Assembly: GCF_003008575.1 (NCBI RefSeq)
Contig: NZ_CP027667.1
Coordinates: forward strand, 2,284,501 to 2,348,500
From: Melaminivora suipulveris
GTDB taxonomy: Bacteria > Pseudomonadota > Gammaproteobacteria > Burkholderiales > Burkholderiaceae_C
Length of the DNA: 64,000 nucleotides
Direction: 5' to 3'
A model generated the notes under the pieces. The model made no database searches. It worked only from the letters and a program-made list of their open reading frames with translations, and had not been told where the DNA came from. A program made the position numbers and the translations under genes. Numbering within the stretch: position 1 is the stretch's first letter; the number at the start of each line of letters is the position of its first letter. Shown here piece by piece: positions 26,578 to 34,319 of this stretch.

Positions 26578-28101
26578 TCAGGCTGGCGCCAACGCGGGCT
26601 CGCGCGCCACCTCGCTGGCCGTGCCGCAGATCGGCGCCGGTGGCAGGCCGCCGACCTCGGCCGGCACGGCCACGTCCACCTCGCCATCCTCCTCGCCCGG
26701 CGCCAGCAGCTTGGCACGGCGCCAGCCGCCCCAGCGGTAGTAGGCGCTGGTCATGGCCACGGCGGCCAGGGCGCTGATGGGAAAGCTCCACCAGATGGCG
26801 TCGATGCCCAGCCAGCCCTGCAGGCCCCAGGCCAGCGGTATGCGCACGCCCCACATGGCGATGGCCAGGATGACCAGCGGCACGAGCACCGCGCCGGTGG
26901 AGCGCACCACGCCCGTCAGCACGAAGCTCACGCCGAAGAACAGGAACGACCACAGGGCGATGCCGTTCAGGTGCGTGGCGATCGCCAGCGCCTCGCTGCC
27001 GGCGGGCAGAAACAGCGCCAGCACGCGGTGCTGCGCCGCCAGCACCACGCCGATCAGCGCGCCGGTGAGCAAAAAGTTGAAGCCCACGCCCCAGAGCGCG
27101 ACGGACTCCACCCGGTCCCAGCGCTGCGCGCCGACGTTCTGCGCCGCCATCGACGAGCACGCCGCGCCAATCGCCATGGCCGGCATCTGCACGTAAGTCC
27201 ACAGCTGCAGCGCCGCGCCGTAGGCCGACGCGGTGGCCACGCCGTGCGCGTTGACCATGCCCAGCATCATCAGCATGGACACGGAGATCAGCACCATCTG
27301 CGCGCCCATCGGCAGGCCCTTGGAGAGCAGCAGGCGCAGGATGGTCGGGCGCGGCGCAAACAGGCGCCAGTCGGCAGCGCCTATCCACAGCGGGTGGCGG
27401 CGCCAGCGCAGCCAGGCCAGCAACGCAGCCAGCGCCAGCGCGTTGGAGACGCCCGTGGCCAGGCCCGAGCCGGCGATGCCCATCTCCGGAAACGGCCCCA
27501 TGCCGAAGATCAAGAGCGGGTTCAGCACCACGTCCAGGGCGACTGCGAGCAGCAGGAACAGGAACGGCGTGCGCGCATCGCCCGCGCCGCGCAGCACCGC
27601 CGAGACGAAGGTGAACAGGTACAGGAACGGGATAGCCAGGAACAGCATGCGCAGATACGCCTCGGCCAAGGGCAAGGCCTCCTGCGGCGTGGACATGGCC
27701 ACCAGGATGTGGCGCGACAGCGGCATGCCCACGGCGGCGATCACCAGCGCCGCCGCGCCGAAGAACGTGGCGCTGGTACCCATGACGCAGCGCGCCTGGC
27801 GCAGGTCGTGCGCGCCAACAGCCTGCGCCACCAAAATGGTCGCCGCCATGCCGATGCCGAAGACCGCGCCGATCAGCAAGAACAGGATGTTGTTGGCGTT
27901 GGCCGTGGCGGTGAGCGCCGCCTCGCCCAGATGCCCGCCGACCCAGTAGGCGTTGACCGAGCCGTTGAGCGACTGCAGCACGTTGCCGCCCAGGATGGGC
28001 AGGGCGAAGCGCAGCAGGGTCGGGGCGATGGGGCCGCGCGTAAGGTCGCGCGGGCCGCCAGCGCCGCGCGCGGCGGGCGCCTGGGGGATGGATGGGGGCA
28101 T
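26578..28101 (-). CDS. MATE-family multidrug efflux transporter
   Basis: A 507-residue inner-membrane protein with twelve helices arranged as two MatE repeats. The first repeat begins RFALPILGGNVLQSLNGSVNAYWVGGHLGEAALTA, and the second begins near residue 265 (GLPMGAQMVLISVSMLMMLG). Family members export cationic drugs or metabolites using a Na+ or H+ gradient. The 40-residue C-terminal tail (GEVDVAVPAEVGGLPPAP) is hydrophilic. It lies 106 bases downstream of the dsbD start region and is divergent from the creatininase-family gene. Confidence 0.9.
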   Translation of the reverse strand: MPPSIPQAPAARGAGGPRDLTRGPIAPTLLRFALPILGGNVLQSLNGSVNAYWVGGHLGEAALTATANANNILFLLIGAVFGIGMAATILVAQAVGAHDLRQARCVMGTSATFFGAAALVIAAVGMPLSRHILVAMSTPQEALPLAEAYLRMLFLAIPFLYLFTFVSAVLRGAGDARTPFLFLLLAVALDVVLNPLLIFGMGPFPEMGIAGSGLATGVSNALALAALLAWLRWRRHPLWIGAADWRLFAPRPTILRLLLSKGLPMGAQMVLISVSMLMMLGMVNAHGVATASAYGAALQLWTYVQMPAMAIGAACSSMAAQNVGAQRWDRVESVALWGVGFNFLLTGALIGVVLAAQHRVLALFLPAGSEALAIATHLNGIALWSFLFFGVSFVLTGVVRSTGAVLVPLVILAIAMWGVRIPLAWGLQGWLGIDAIWWSFPISALAAVAMTSAYYRWGGWRRAKLLAPGEEDGEVDVAVPAEVGGLPPAPICGTASEVAREPALAPA

Positions 28102-28206
28102 CGCGGCATCGTGCCCGCGCGGCGGGCGGCGCGCTGTCGGCCGATGCCGTCCACGCCCGCCCGTCGGCGCCCGGCTGCGACCGCCGCCCGGCTACCATCG
28201 CTGGTC

Positions 28207-29043
28207 ATGCCGCAGCCCTCCGCCACTTCCTATACCAGCCGCCTGTGGGCCGAGATTTCAACGCGCGAGTTCGCCGCGGCGCGCGCCAGCGGCCTGGCCG
28301 CGCGCACCGTGGCGGTACTGCCGGTGGCGGCCGTCGAGCAGCATGGCCCGCATTTGCCTTTGTGCGTGGATGCGATGCTGCTGCAGGGCGTAGTGGACGC
28401 CGCCCTGCCGCACCTGCCGGCCGATCTGCCGGCGCTGCTGCTGCCGCCGCAGAACGTGGGGCTGTCCACCGAGCACCTGTCCTATCCCGGCACGCTGACG
28501 CTGTCGCCTCAGGCGCTGCTGGCGCTGTGGACAGAGCTGGGCGAATGCGTGGCGCGCGCGGGCATGAAAAAGCTGCTGCTGCTCAATGGCCACGGCGGCA
28601 ACGTTGCGCCCATGGACATCGCCGCGCGCGAGCTGCGCCAGCGCTGCGGCCTGCTGACCTACAGCGCCAGCTGGTTCAGCCTGCCGCTGCCGGACGGCGT
28701 GCAGCAGCAGTTTTCACCCGAAGAGCACCGCTTCGGCATCCACGGCGGCGAGATCGAGACGTCCATGATGCTGCACCTGGCGCCGCATCTGGTGCGTATG
28801 GAGCACGCGCAGCGCTGGCGCAGCACCTCGCAGGACCGCGCCGAACGCTTTCGCCTGCTGGGCAACGGCAAGAGCGCCAAGATGGGCTGGGCCATCGAGG
28901 ACTACCACCCCGCCGGTGCCGTGGGCAACGCCGCCGCAGCCACGGCCGACAAGGGCCGCGCCGTGGTCGAGGCGGCGGGACAGGCGCTGGCGGCGCTGCT
29001 GCAGGAAGTCGACGCGCTGGACTGGCCTGCAGTGGCCGATTGA
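28207..29043 (+). CDS. Creatininase-family metal-dependent amidohydrolase
   Basis: A 278-residue enzyme of the creatininase/MftE family. Metal ligands are visible in AAVEQHGPHLPLCVDA, LLNGHGGNVAPMD and FGIHGGEIETSMMLH. Members hydrolyse creatinine, formamides or peptide bonds; nothing here fixes the substrate. The start at 28207 is 105 bases from the divergent MATE gene. An N-terminal stretch of about 25 residues (TSYTSRLWAEISTREFAAA) matches the family start. Confidence 0.9.
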   Translation: MPQPSATSYTSRLWAEISTREFAAARASGLAARTVAVLPVAAVEQHGPHLPLCVDAMLLQGVVDAALPHLPADLPALLLPPQNVGLSTEHLSYPGTLTLSPQALLALWTELGECVARAGMKKLLLLNGHGGNVAPMDIAARELRQRCGLLTYSASWFSLPLPDGVQQQFSPEEHRFGIHGGEIETSMMLHLAPHLVRMEHAQRWRSTSQDRAERFRLLGNGKSAKMGWAIEDYHPAGAVGNAAAATADKGRAVVEAAGQALAALLQEVDALDWPAVAD

Positions 29044-29078
29044 TCGCTTGACGAGTCCGCTGCGCGAGTTATCGAGAA

Positions 29079-29135
29079 GAAAAGCCGCTCAGTCGGCGTA
29101 AATAAAGCGCATTCAGCTATATTTTATATAGCAAA
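29079..29135 (+). repeat. Dispersed two-hairpin repeat, copy R10
   Basis: AAAAGCCGCTCAGTCGGCGT, AAATAAAGCGCATTC, then the near-perfect core AGCTATATTTTATATAGC. It fills the convergent gap between the creatininase-family gene and the phosphatase-fold gene. Confidence 0.85.
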
Positions 29136-29136
29136 G

Positions 29137-29811
29137 TCAGGCGTGCGTGGTCCAGCCCGCGTACTCGGGCGCGTCCAGGTGCGCCAGGCTGTTGAAGGTC
29201 TGCAGCATCAGCCGCTTCGGGCTCACGCTGAACTCGGTCACGGCGCTGTTCCTGATGCGCATGTTCAGCGCGATGGTGACCTCGGGTGGGGTCGAGAGCA
29301 CCTCGCCGATGGCCGCTGAAATCGGCCCGCCACTGGACACCAGCAGCACATCGCCGCCCGCGTGCCGCTGGCGCACCAGGTCCAGCACGCCGCGCACGCC
29401 GCCGCGAAACTGCTCCCATTCGGGCATGCCGGCCGGGCTGATGGTGCCGCCCATCCACTGCGCCAGCGCGTCGCACAGCAGGCGAAAGTGCTGGCGGTAC
29501 AGCTCGGGCGTGGCCGGCGCCGGCAGCGGCGCGGGGTGCACGCTGTGGATCAGCGCGGCGCTGTCGTACTCGTTGAGCTGGGGCAGGGCCTGCGGCTCGG
29601 GTGCTTCGCCGCCCAGGCCTTCCACGATGCCGGCCAGCGTCTGCGTGTGCCGCAGCAGCGTGCCGCACAGCACAGCATCAAAGCGGATACCGCGCTCGCG
29701 CCAGTACTGACCCAGGCGCAGCGCCTGGGCATGGCCGCGCTCGCTCAGGCGGTCGTAGTCGTCGGCGCCGAAGGAGGCCTGGCCGTGGCGCACAAGGTAG
29801 AGGGTTCCCAT
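29137..29811 (-). CDS. Histidine-phosphatase-superfamily protein
   Basis: A 224-residue cytosolic protein of the phosphoglycerate-mutase-like fold. The N-terminal LVRHGQASFGADDYDRLSERG contains the phosphorylated His. The second catalytic motif, usually a SHGG-type loop, reads VSSGGPISA, so the second His is replaced by Ser. This variant occurs in a known subgroup, so the substrate range may differ. The gene converges on the creatininase-family gene. Confidence 0.88.
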   Translation of the reverse strand: MGTLYLVRHGQASFGADDYDRLSERGHAQALRLGQYWRERGIRFDAVLCGTLLRHTQTLAGIVEGLGGEAPEPQALPQLNEYDSAALIHSVHPAPLPAPATPELYRQHFRLLCDALAQWMGGTISPAGMPEWEQFRGGVRGVLDLVRQRHAGGDVLLVSSGGPISAAIGEVLSTPPEVTIALNMRIRNSAVTEFSVSPKRLMLQTFNSLAHLDAPEYAGWTTHA

Positions 29812-29871
29812 GCGCGGCGATTGTGCGGGGGGCCTGGGCGCGCGTTTGTCGCAGGCGCGACGGGACCGATG

Positions 29872-30855
29872 TCAGTGCGCACCCAGCAGCACGCGGGCGA
29901 AGACTTCGGCATCCACGTTGCCCCCGGTCAGCGCCAGGCCCACGGCCTGGCCGGCCAGCTGCGCGCCCTCCTGCAGCGCGCCCGCCAGCGCCGCGGCGCC
30001 GGCGCCCTCGGCGACGTTGTGCGTGTCGGCGAACAGCGCGCGCACGGCGGCGGCGACCTCGGCATCATCCACCTGCACGACGTGGTCCAGGTGCCGCGCC
30101 AGCACCGCCAGCGCCTGCTCGTCGGCCACGCGCACCGCCACGCCGTCAGCGAGCATGGTGCTGACCGGCGCCGGCACCACGCGGCCGGCGGCCAGCGAAT
30201 CGGCGTACGTCGTGGCGTGGCGGCTGACCACGCCGACGACGCGCGCCGGATGGTCCAGCGCCAGCTTGGCGGCGATCGCCGCGCAGGCGCCCGAGCCCAG
30301 GCCGATGGGCACGTAGACCACATCCAGGTGCGGCGCCGCGCGCAGCAGCTCCATCCAGTAGGTGGCCACGCCGCACACCAGGGCCGCGTGGTAGCTGGGC
30401 ACCATGTGCGCGCCGCGCGCGTCGGCCAGCTGCAGGGCGTGCTCGCGCGCGGACTGGAAATCCTCGCCATGCTCGATGAGCGTCGCGCCCAGGGCGCGCA
30501 TGGCGGCGTTCTTCTCCACCGAGTTGCCCAGCGGCACGACGATGGTGCAGGCCACGCCGTGGGCGCGCGCCGCCCAGGCGATGCTCTGGCCATGGTTGCC
30601 GCGCGTGGCGCTGACGACTTCGCGCGGCAGCTCGTTGCGCTGCGCCAGCTGCGCGAAATACGCCAGGCCGCCGCGGATCTTGAACGCCCCCACGGGCGTG
30701 TGGTTCTCGTGCTTGAGCCAGCACTCAGCGCCCAGGCGCCGCTCCAGCAGCGGCCAGCGGTACTGCGGCGTGGGCGGGAACTCGCGGTACACGAGCTGGG
30801 CGGCGGCTTCGATGTCGGCGCGGCTGGGGAGCGATGAGGCTGAGGGCGCGTTCAT
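29872..30855 (-). CDS. PLP-dependent threonine dehydratase-like enzyme
   Basis: A 327-residue fold-type II PLP enzyme. The lysine sits in GAFKIRGGLAYFA, the substrate loop in SATRGNHGQSIAWAAR, and the phosphate-binding loop is GLGSGACAAIA. There is no C-terminal ACT regulatory domain, so it is the short catabolic or biodegradative type, acting on threonine, serine or a hydroxyaspartate analogue. It is the last gene of a run that includes an aminotransferase and two amino-acid-type exporters. Confidence 0.9.
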   Translation of the reverse strand: MNAPSASSLPSRADIEAAAQLVYREFPPTPQYRWPLLERRLGAECWLKHENHTPVGAFKIRGGLAYFAQLAQRNELPREVVSATRGNHGQSIAWAARAHGVACTIVVPLGNSVEKNAAMRALGATLIEHGEDFQSAREHALQLADARGAHMVPSYHAALVCGVATYWMELLRAAPHLDVVYVPIGLGSGACAAIAAKLALDHPARVVGVVSRHATTYADSLAAGRVVPAPVSTMLADGVAVRVADEQALAVLARHLDHVVQVDDAEVAAAVRALFADTHNVAEGAGAAALAGALQEGAQLAGQAVGLALTGGNVDAEVFARVLLGAH

Positions 30856-30894
30856 GGGGCGGGACCTTTCTGCGGGACCGGCAGGGACAGGAGA

Positions 30895-31242
30895 TCAGGC
30901 GTTAGAGGTCAACGTGGTGTCGCCATGCGATGTGGACAGTCGTGCGACGAGCTGCGGCGTCTGCGCAGCGCGCACCGGCACGCAGTGCGCAACGCCAATG
31001 GCCGCGCAAGCCGCTCGCAGCGTGGCGGCCTGCGGATGCTCCAGGGCCAGGCTCTGCAGATGTACGCCGCTGGCCGCGCAGTGGATGAGCTGCGGGCCGT
31101 GGCGCGCCACTTGCGCCTGCAGGGCGGGGTCGTCCATGTCGAACCAGCGCCGGGCGCCTGCCGGGCGGGCGCTGGCCAGGTCGGCCGCCAGGACCACCAG
31201 GTGGTCCACGCCGGCGGTCGGCGGGGCGTCAGGCACGCTCAC
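30895..31242 (-). pseudogene. Shrunken glyoxalase-like (VOC) protein, probably degenerate
   Basis: A 115-residue open frame that looks like a glyoxalase-like domain protein (PF13468 type) with two internal in-frame losses. It keeps the start (GVDHLVVLAADLASA), an inner stretch (GARRWFDMDDPALQAQVARHGPQLIHC) and the end (SGVHLQSLALEHPQAATLRAACAAIG and SHGDTTLTS). From what I recall of the family, about 40 residues are missing after DLASA and about 60 after LIHC, halving the usual length. The metal-binding pieces would be gone. It could still make a stable short protein. Confidence 0.6.
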
Positions 31243-31262
31243 GGCAGCGCCCCGTCCGCCGC

Positions 31263-32444
31263 TCAGGCGGTCGTCTCACGGATAGCCGTGGCCAGCGCCG
31301 CGATGCCGGTGCGGATCTGCTCCTCGCTGGCCGTCACGAACGACAGGCGCAGCGTGCGCGCGTCGGCGTCCTGCGCGTAGAAGGCGGCGCCGGGCACGAA
31401 GGCCACGTTGTGCTCCACCGCGCGCGGCAGCAGCTCCAGGGCGCTCATGCCGGCTGGCAGGCGCAGCCACAGGAACATGCCGCCGTCCGGGCGGTTCCAG
31501 CTCACGCCCAGGGGCGCCAGGTGCTCTTCCAGCGCGCCCAGCATGGCCTCGCACTGGCGCTTGTACAGAGCGCGGATGGTGGGCACGTGGCGGTCCAGGA
31601 AGCCGTTCTTCATGACCTCGGCCACCAGGCGCTGGTTGAAGCTGGGCGTGTGCAGATCGGCCGCCTGCTTGGCCTGCAGCAGCTTGGGATAGATGTGCTG
31701 CGGCGCGACCAGAAAGCCCAGCCGCAGCCCTGGCGCCAGTACCTTGGAAAACGATCCCATGTAGATGCAGCCCTCCGGGTTGCGCGCCGTGAGGGGCTTC
31801 GGGGGCGGCTGGTCGAACCACAGGTCGCCGTAGGGGTTGTCCTCCAGGATCGGCAGGCCCAGCTCGGCGGCGCGCTCGACCAGGTGCTGGCGACGCGCCT
31901 CGGTCATGGTGCGGCCGGTGGGGTTCTGGAAGTTGGGCAGCACGTACAGGAAGCGCGCCTTGTCCGCGCCACTGCCCACCTTGGCCGCCAGGTCGTCGAC
32001 CAGCACGCCCTCGTCGTCGCTGGCCACGGCTTCGATGCGCGGCTCCATGGGCGTGAAGGCCTGCAGCGCGCCCAGGTAGGTGGGCGTCTCCACCAGCACC
32101 CGGCTGCCCTCGTCGATCAGCACCTTGGCCACCAGGTCCAGCGCCTGCTGGCTGCCGGTGGTGATCAGGATCTGGTCCGGATGCACGTCCCACGGCAGAA
32201 AATCGGCCACCGCCTGGCGCAGCGGGCCGAAGCCCTCGCTGGCGGCGTATTGCAGCGCGGCCGCGCCCTCGTGTGCCAGCACCTGCGCGGCGGCCTGGGC
32301 GAAGGATTCGATGGGAAAGGTCTGCGGCGCGGGCAGGCCGCCGGCCAGGCTGATGATGCCGGGCTTTTCGGTCACCTTCAGGATCTCGCGGATCACGGAA
32401 GGGTTCATCTTGGCGGCGCGCTGCGCCAGGGTCCATGCGGTCAT
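31263..32444 (-). CDS. PLP-dependent aminotransferase, 2-aminoadipate (LysN)-like
   Basis: A 393-residue fold-type I aminotransferase. It begins MTAWTLAQRAAKMNPSVIREIL with IISLAGGLPAPQTFP, has the ITTGSQQALDLVAK cofactor loop and FLYVLPNFQNPTGRTM, and the PLP lysine in SFSKVLAPGLRLGF. No DNA-binding domain is fused, unlike the MocR protein nearby. Such enzymes act on 2-aminoadipate, kynurenine or branched/aromatic amino acids. It is flanked by exporters, suggesting amino-acid breakdown or overflow control. The start at 32444 matches the family. Confidence 0.9.
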   Translation of the reverse strand: MTAWTLAQRAAKMNPSVIREILKVTEKPGIISLAGGLPAPQTFPIESFAQAAAQVLAHEGAAALQYAASEGFGPLRQAVADFLPWDVHPDQILITTGSQQALDLVAKVLIDEGSRVLVETPTYLGALQAFTPMEPRIEAVASDDEGVLVDDLAAKVGSGADKARFLYVLPNFQNPTGRTMTEARRQHLVERAAELGLPILEDNPYGDLWFDQPPPKPLTARNPEGCIYMGSFSKVLAPGLRLGFLVAPQHIYPKLLQAKQAADLHTPSFNQRLVAEVMKNGFLDRHVPTIRALYKRQCEAMLGALEEHLAPLGVSWNRPDGGMFLWLRLPAGMSALELLPRAVEHNVAFVPGAAFYAQDADARTLRLSFVTASEEQIRTGIAALATAIRETTA

Positions 32445-32592
32445 GGGAAGGGTCTCCGACGGGAAAAGGTGGCGCGGGCCTGTGGCGCGCCGTCCGGGTT
32501 GCAAGGGTGGCCGGGCTGCGGCGCGGCGCCGTGGCGCGGGTGGCCGAAAAGCGTGCGCAGCATACGGCAGCACAGAGGCATGGGACAGCCTG

Positions 32593-33537
32593 TCAGCGGC
32601 TGCGCACGGGCAGGCGCCGGCCGATGGCCACCGTGGCCAGCACCGCCAGGCCAAAGCCCACGCTCAGGGCGTCCAGCCGCTCGCCCAGCAGGGGCACGGC
32701 AAGCAGCATGCTCATGAACGGCTGGGCCAGCTGCACCTGGCTCACGCGCACCGTGCCGCCCAGCGCCAGCCCGCGATACCAGGCAAAAAAGCCCAGCCAC
32801 ATGGAAAACACCGCCACGTAGGCGAAGCCGCCCCAGGCCGCGGCCGGAAGCTGCGCGCGCGGCCACGACCACAGTGCCAGCGGCAGCGTGACGGGCAGCG
32901 ACAGCACCAGCGCCCAGCAGATCACCGCGTCCGCGCGCATGCGCTGGGCCAGCCGCCCGCCCCAGGCGTAGCCGCCGGCGGCGCAGACCACGGCGGCCAT
33001 CAGCAACAGGTCGGCCGGGTGCAGCGCCAGGCCCTCCTGGCCCGAGCGCAGCAGCGCATAGGCCACCACCAGGGCCGAGCCCAGCAGCGCGCAGGCCCAG
33101 AAGGCGCCCGAGGGGCGCTGGCGGTGCAAGAGCGCCCCGGCCGCCGCCGTGGCCAGCGGCAACAGGCCAATGATGACGGCCGCATGCACCGCGCCCACGT
33201 GGCGCATGGCCCAGGAGGTGAGCAGCGGAAAGCCGAACACCACGCCCGCCGCCGTCAGGGCCAGGGGAGCCCAGTCGGCACGCGCCGGCAGCGGCGCCCG
33301 CTGCCAGGCCAGCAGGGCCGCCGACAGCAGCCCCGCCACGGCGGCGCGGCCCATGGCGATGAACAGCCCGCTCATCAGGGGCGCCTCGGGCGTGCCCACG
33401 GCCAGGCGCGTCATGGGCAGCGTCAGGGCGAAGATGGCCACGCCCACGAGGCCCAGCAGCAAGCCCCGCGTTTCCTGCGATTGCAGCGAGGCGGCGGCCT
33501 GCGGCAGCGGCGGCGATGCGATGCGGGCGCCGCTCAC
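32593..33537 (-). CDS. EamA/DMT-family transporter
   Basis: A 314-residue inner-membrane protein with ten helices in two EamA repeats (about residues 25-155 and 165-305), for example RGLLLGLVGVAIFALTLPMTRLAVG and SMWLGFFAWYRGLALGGTVRVSQVQ. Family members usually export amino acids or related metabolites. It lies 61 bases downstream of the LysE-type gene and 148 bases upstream of the aminotransferase gene, all on one strand. Confidence 0.9.
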   Translation of the reverse strand: MSGARIASPPLPQAAASLQSQETRGLLLGLVGVAIFALTLPMTRLAVGTPEAPLMSGLFIAMGRAAVAGLLSAALLAWQRAPLPARADWAPLALTAAGVVFGFPLLTSWAMRHVGAVHAAVIIGLLPLATAAAGALLHRQRPSGAFWACALLGSALVVAYALLRSGQEGLALHPADLLLMAAVVCAAGGYAWGGRLAQRMRADAVICWALVLSLPVTLPLALWSWPRAQLPAAAWGGFAYVAVFSMWLGFFAWYRGLALGGTVRVSQVQLAQPFMSMLLAVPLLGERLDALSVGFGLAVLATVAIGRRLPVRSR

Positions 33538-33598
33538 TGGAAAACCTCCGTGCTGCGCACTGCGGTGCGGGCTTGGTGGGAGCGGTCCGGCGCGGTGC

Positions 33599-34198
33599 TC
33601 ATGCCGCCACCATCCACAGCGCGGTGGCCACCAGCACCGCCGCCATGGCGCGGTTGAACCACAGCAGGCGCCGCCCGCGCGCCAGCCAGTGGCGCAAGAG
33701 CGCGCCCAGCGCGGCGTAGGTGAAGTTGCTGGTGAAGGCGAAGAACAGCATCACCGGCAGCACGATGCCCAAGCGCGCCGCGCCGTCGTCGTGGCCGATG
33801 ACCCAGCCGGCGACGATGGTCAGCGCCAGCAGCCAGGCCTTGATGTTCACGAACTGCAGGGCCACGCCCTGCCAAAAGCCCACGGACAGGCGAGAGGCGT
33901 CGGCCTCGGACAATTGCGCCGACTGCGCCAGCTTGAACGCCAGCCACAGCAGGTAGCCGATGCCCAGCGCCTTGATGGCCCAGCGCAGCGCCGGCACTGC
34001 CACGACGAGCGAGCCCAGGCCGGCGGCGCACAGCAGCAGCAGCGCGCTCCAGCCCACCGGCACGGCGACGACGAAGCGCATGGCCGCGGGCAGGCCGCGG
34101 TTGGCCGCCAGGGCGGTGGACAGCGTGGTGTTGGGGCCGGGCGTGAAGCTCATGGCGGTGGCCAGCACCAGCAGGGCAGTGAATTCGACCAGGGGCAT
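33599..34198 (-). CDS. LysE/RhtB-family amino-acid exporter
   Basis: A 199-residue inner-membrane exporter with six helices. The family opening is clear: FTALLVLATAMSFTPGPNTTLSTALAANRG, then GIGYLLWLAFKLAQSA and FWQGVALQFVNIKAWLLAL. It is the first gene of the minus-strand amino-acid cluster and is divergent from the MocR regulator, which very likely controls it through the operator at 34258-34303. Confidence 0.92.
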   Translation of the reverse strand: MPLVEFTALLVLATAMSFTPGPNTTLSTALAANRGLPAAMRFVVAVPVGWSALLLLCAAGLGSLVVAVPALRWAIKALGIGYLLWLAFKLAQSAQLSEADASRLSVGFWQGVALQFVNIKAWLLALTIVAGWVIGHDDGAARLGIVLPVMLFFAFTSNFTYAALGALLRHWLARGRRLLWFNRAMAAVLVATALWMVAA

Positions 34199-34257
34199 GG
34201 AAGGAAAGCGGCAGCGTGGATGACAGGGCAGGCAGCCACTCTAGGGGTAAGCGCCAT

Positions 34258-34303
34258 TACAGTACCGATACAGTACAGCCCCACACCTGCACCCACTGTA
34301 TCG
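34258..34303. promoter_or_regulatory. Probable MocR operator between the lysE-like and mocR-like genes
   Basis: Three copies of one half-site lie in the divergent promoter region: TACAGTA at 34258-34264, TACAGTA at 34269-34275 (11 bases on, one helical turn), and the inverted ACTGTA at 34295-34300. The extended arms CGATACAGT (34266-34274) and ACTGTATCG (34295-34303) are perfect inverted repeats. Direct half-sites about one turn apart are typical of MocR/GabR-type regulators. Binding itself is inferred. Confidence 0.65.
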
Positions 34304-34319
34304 CCCATGGCGCCGACAC

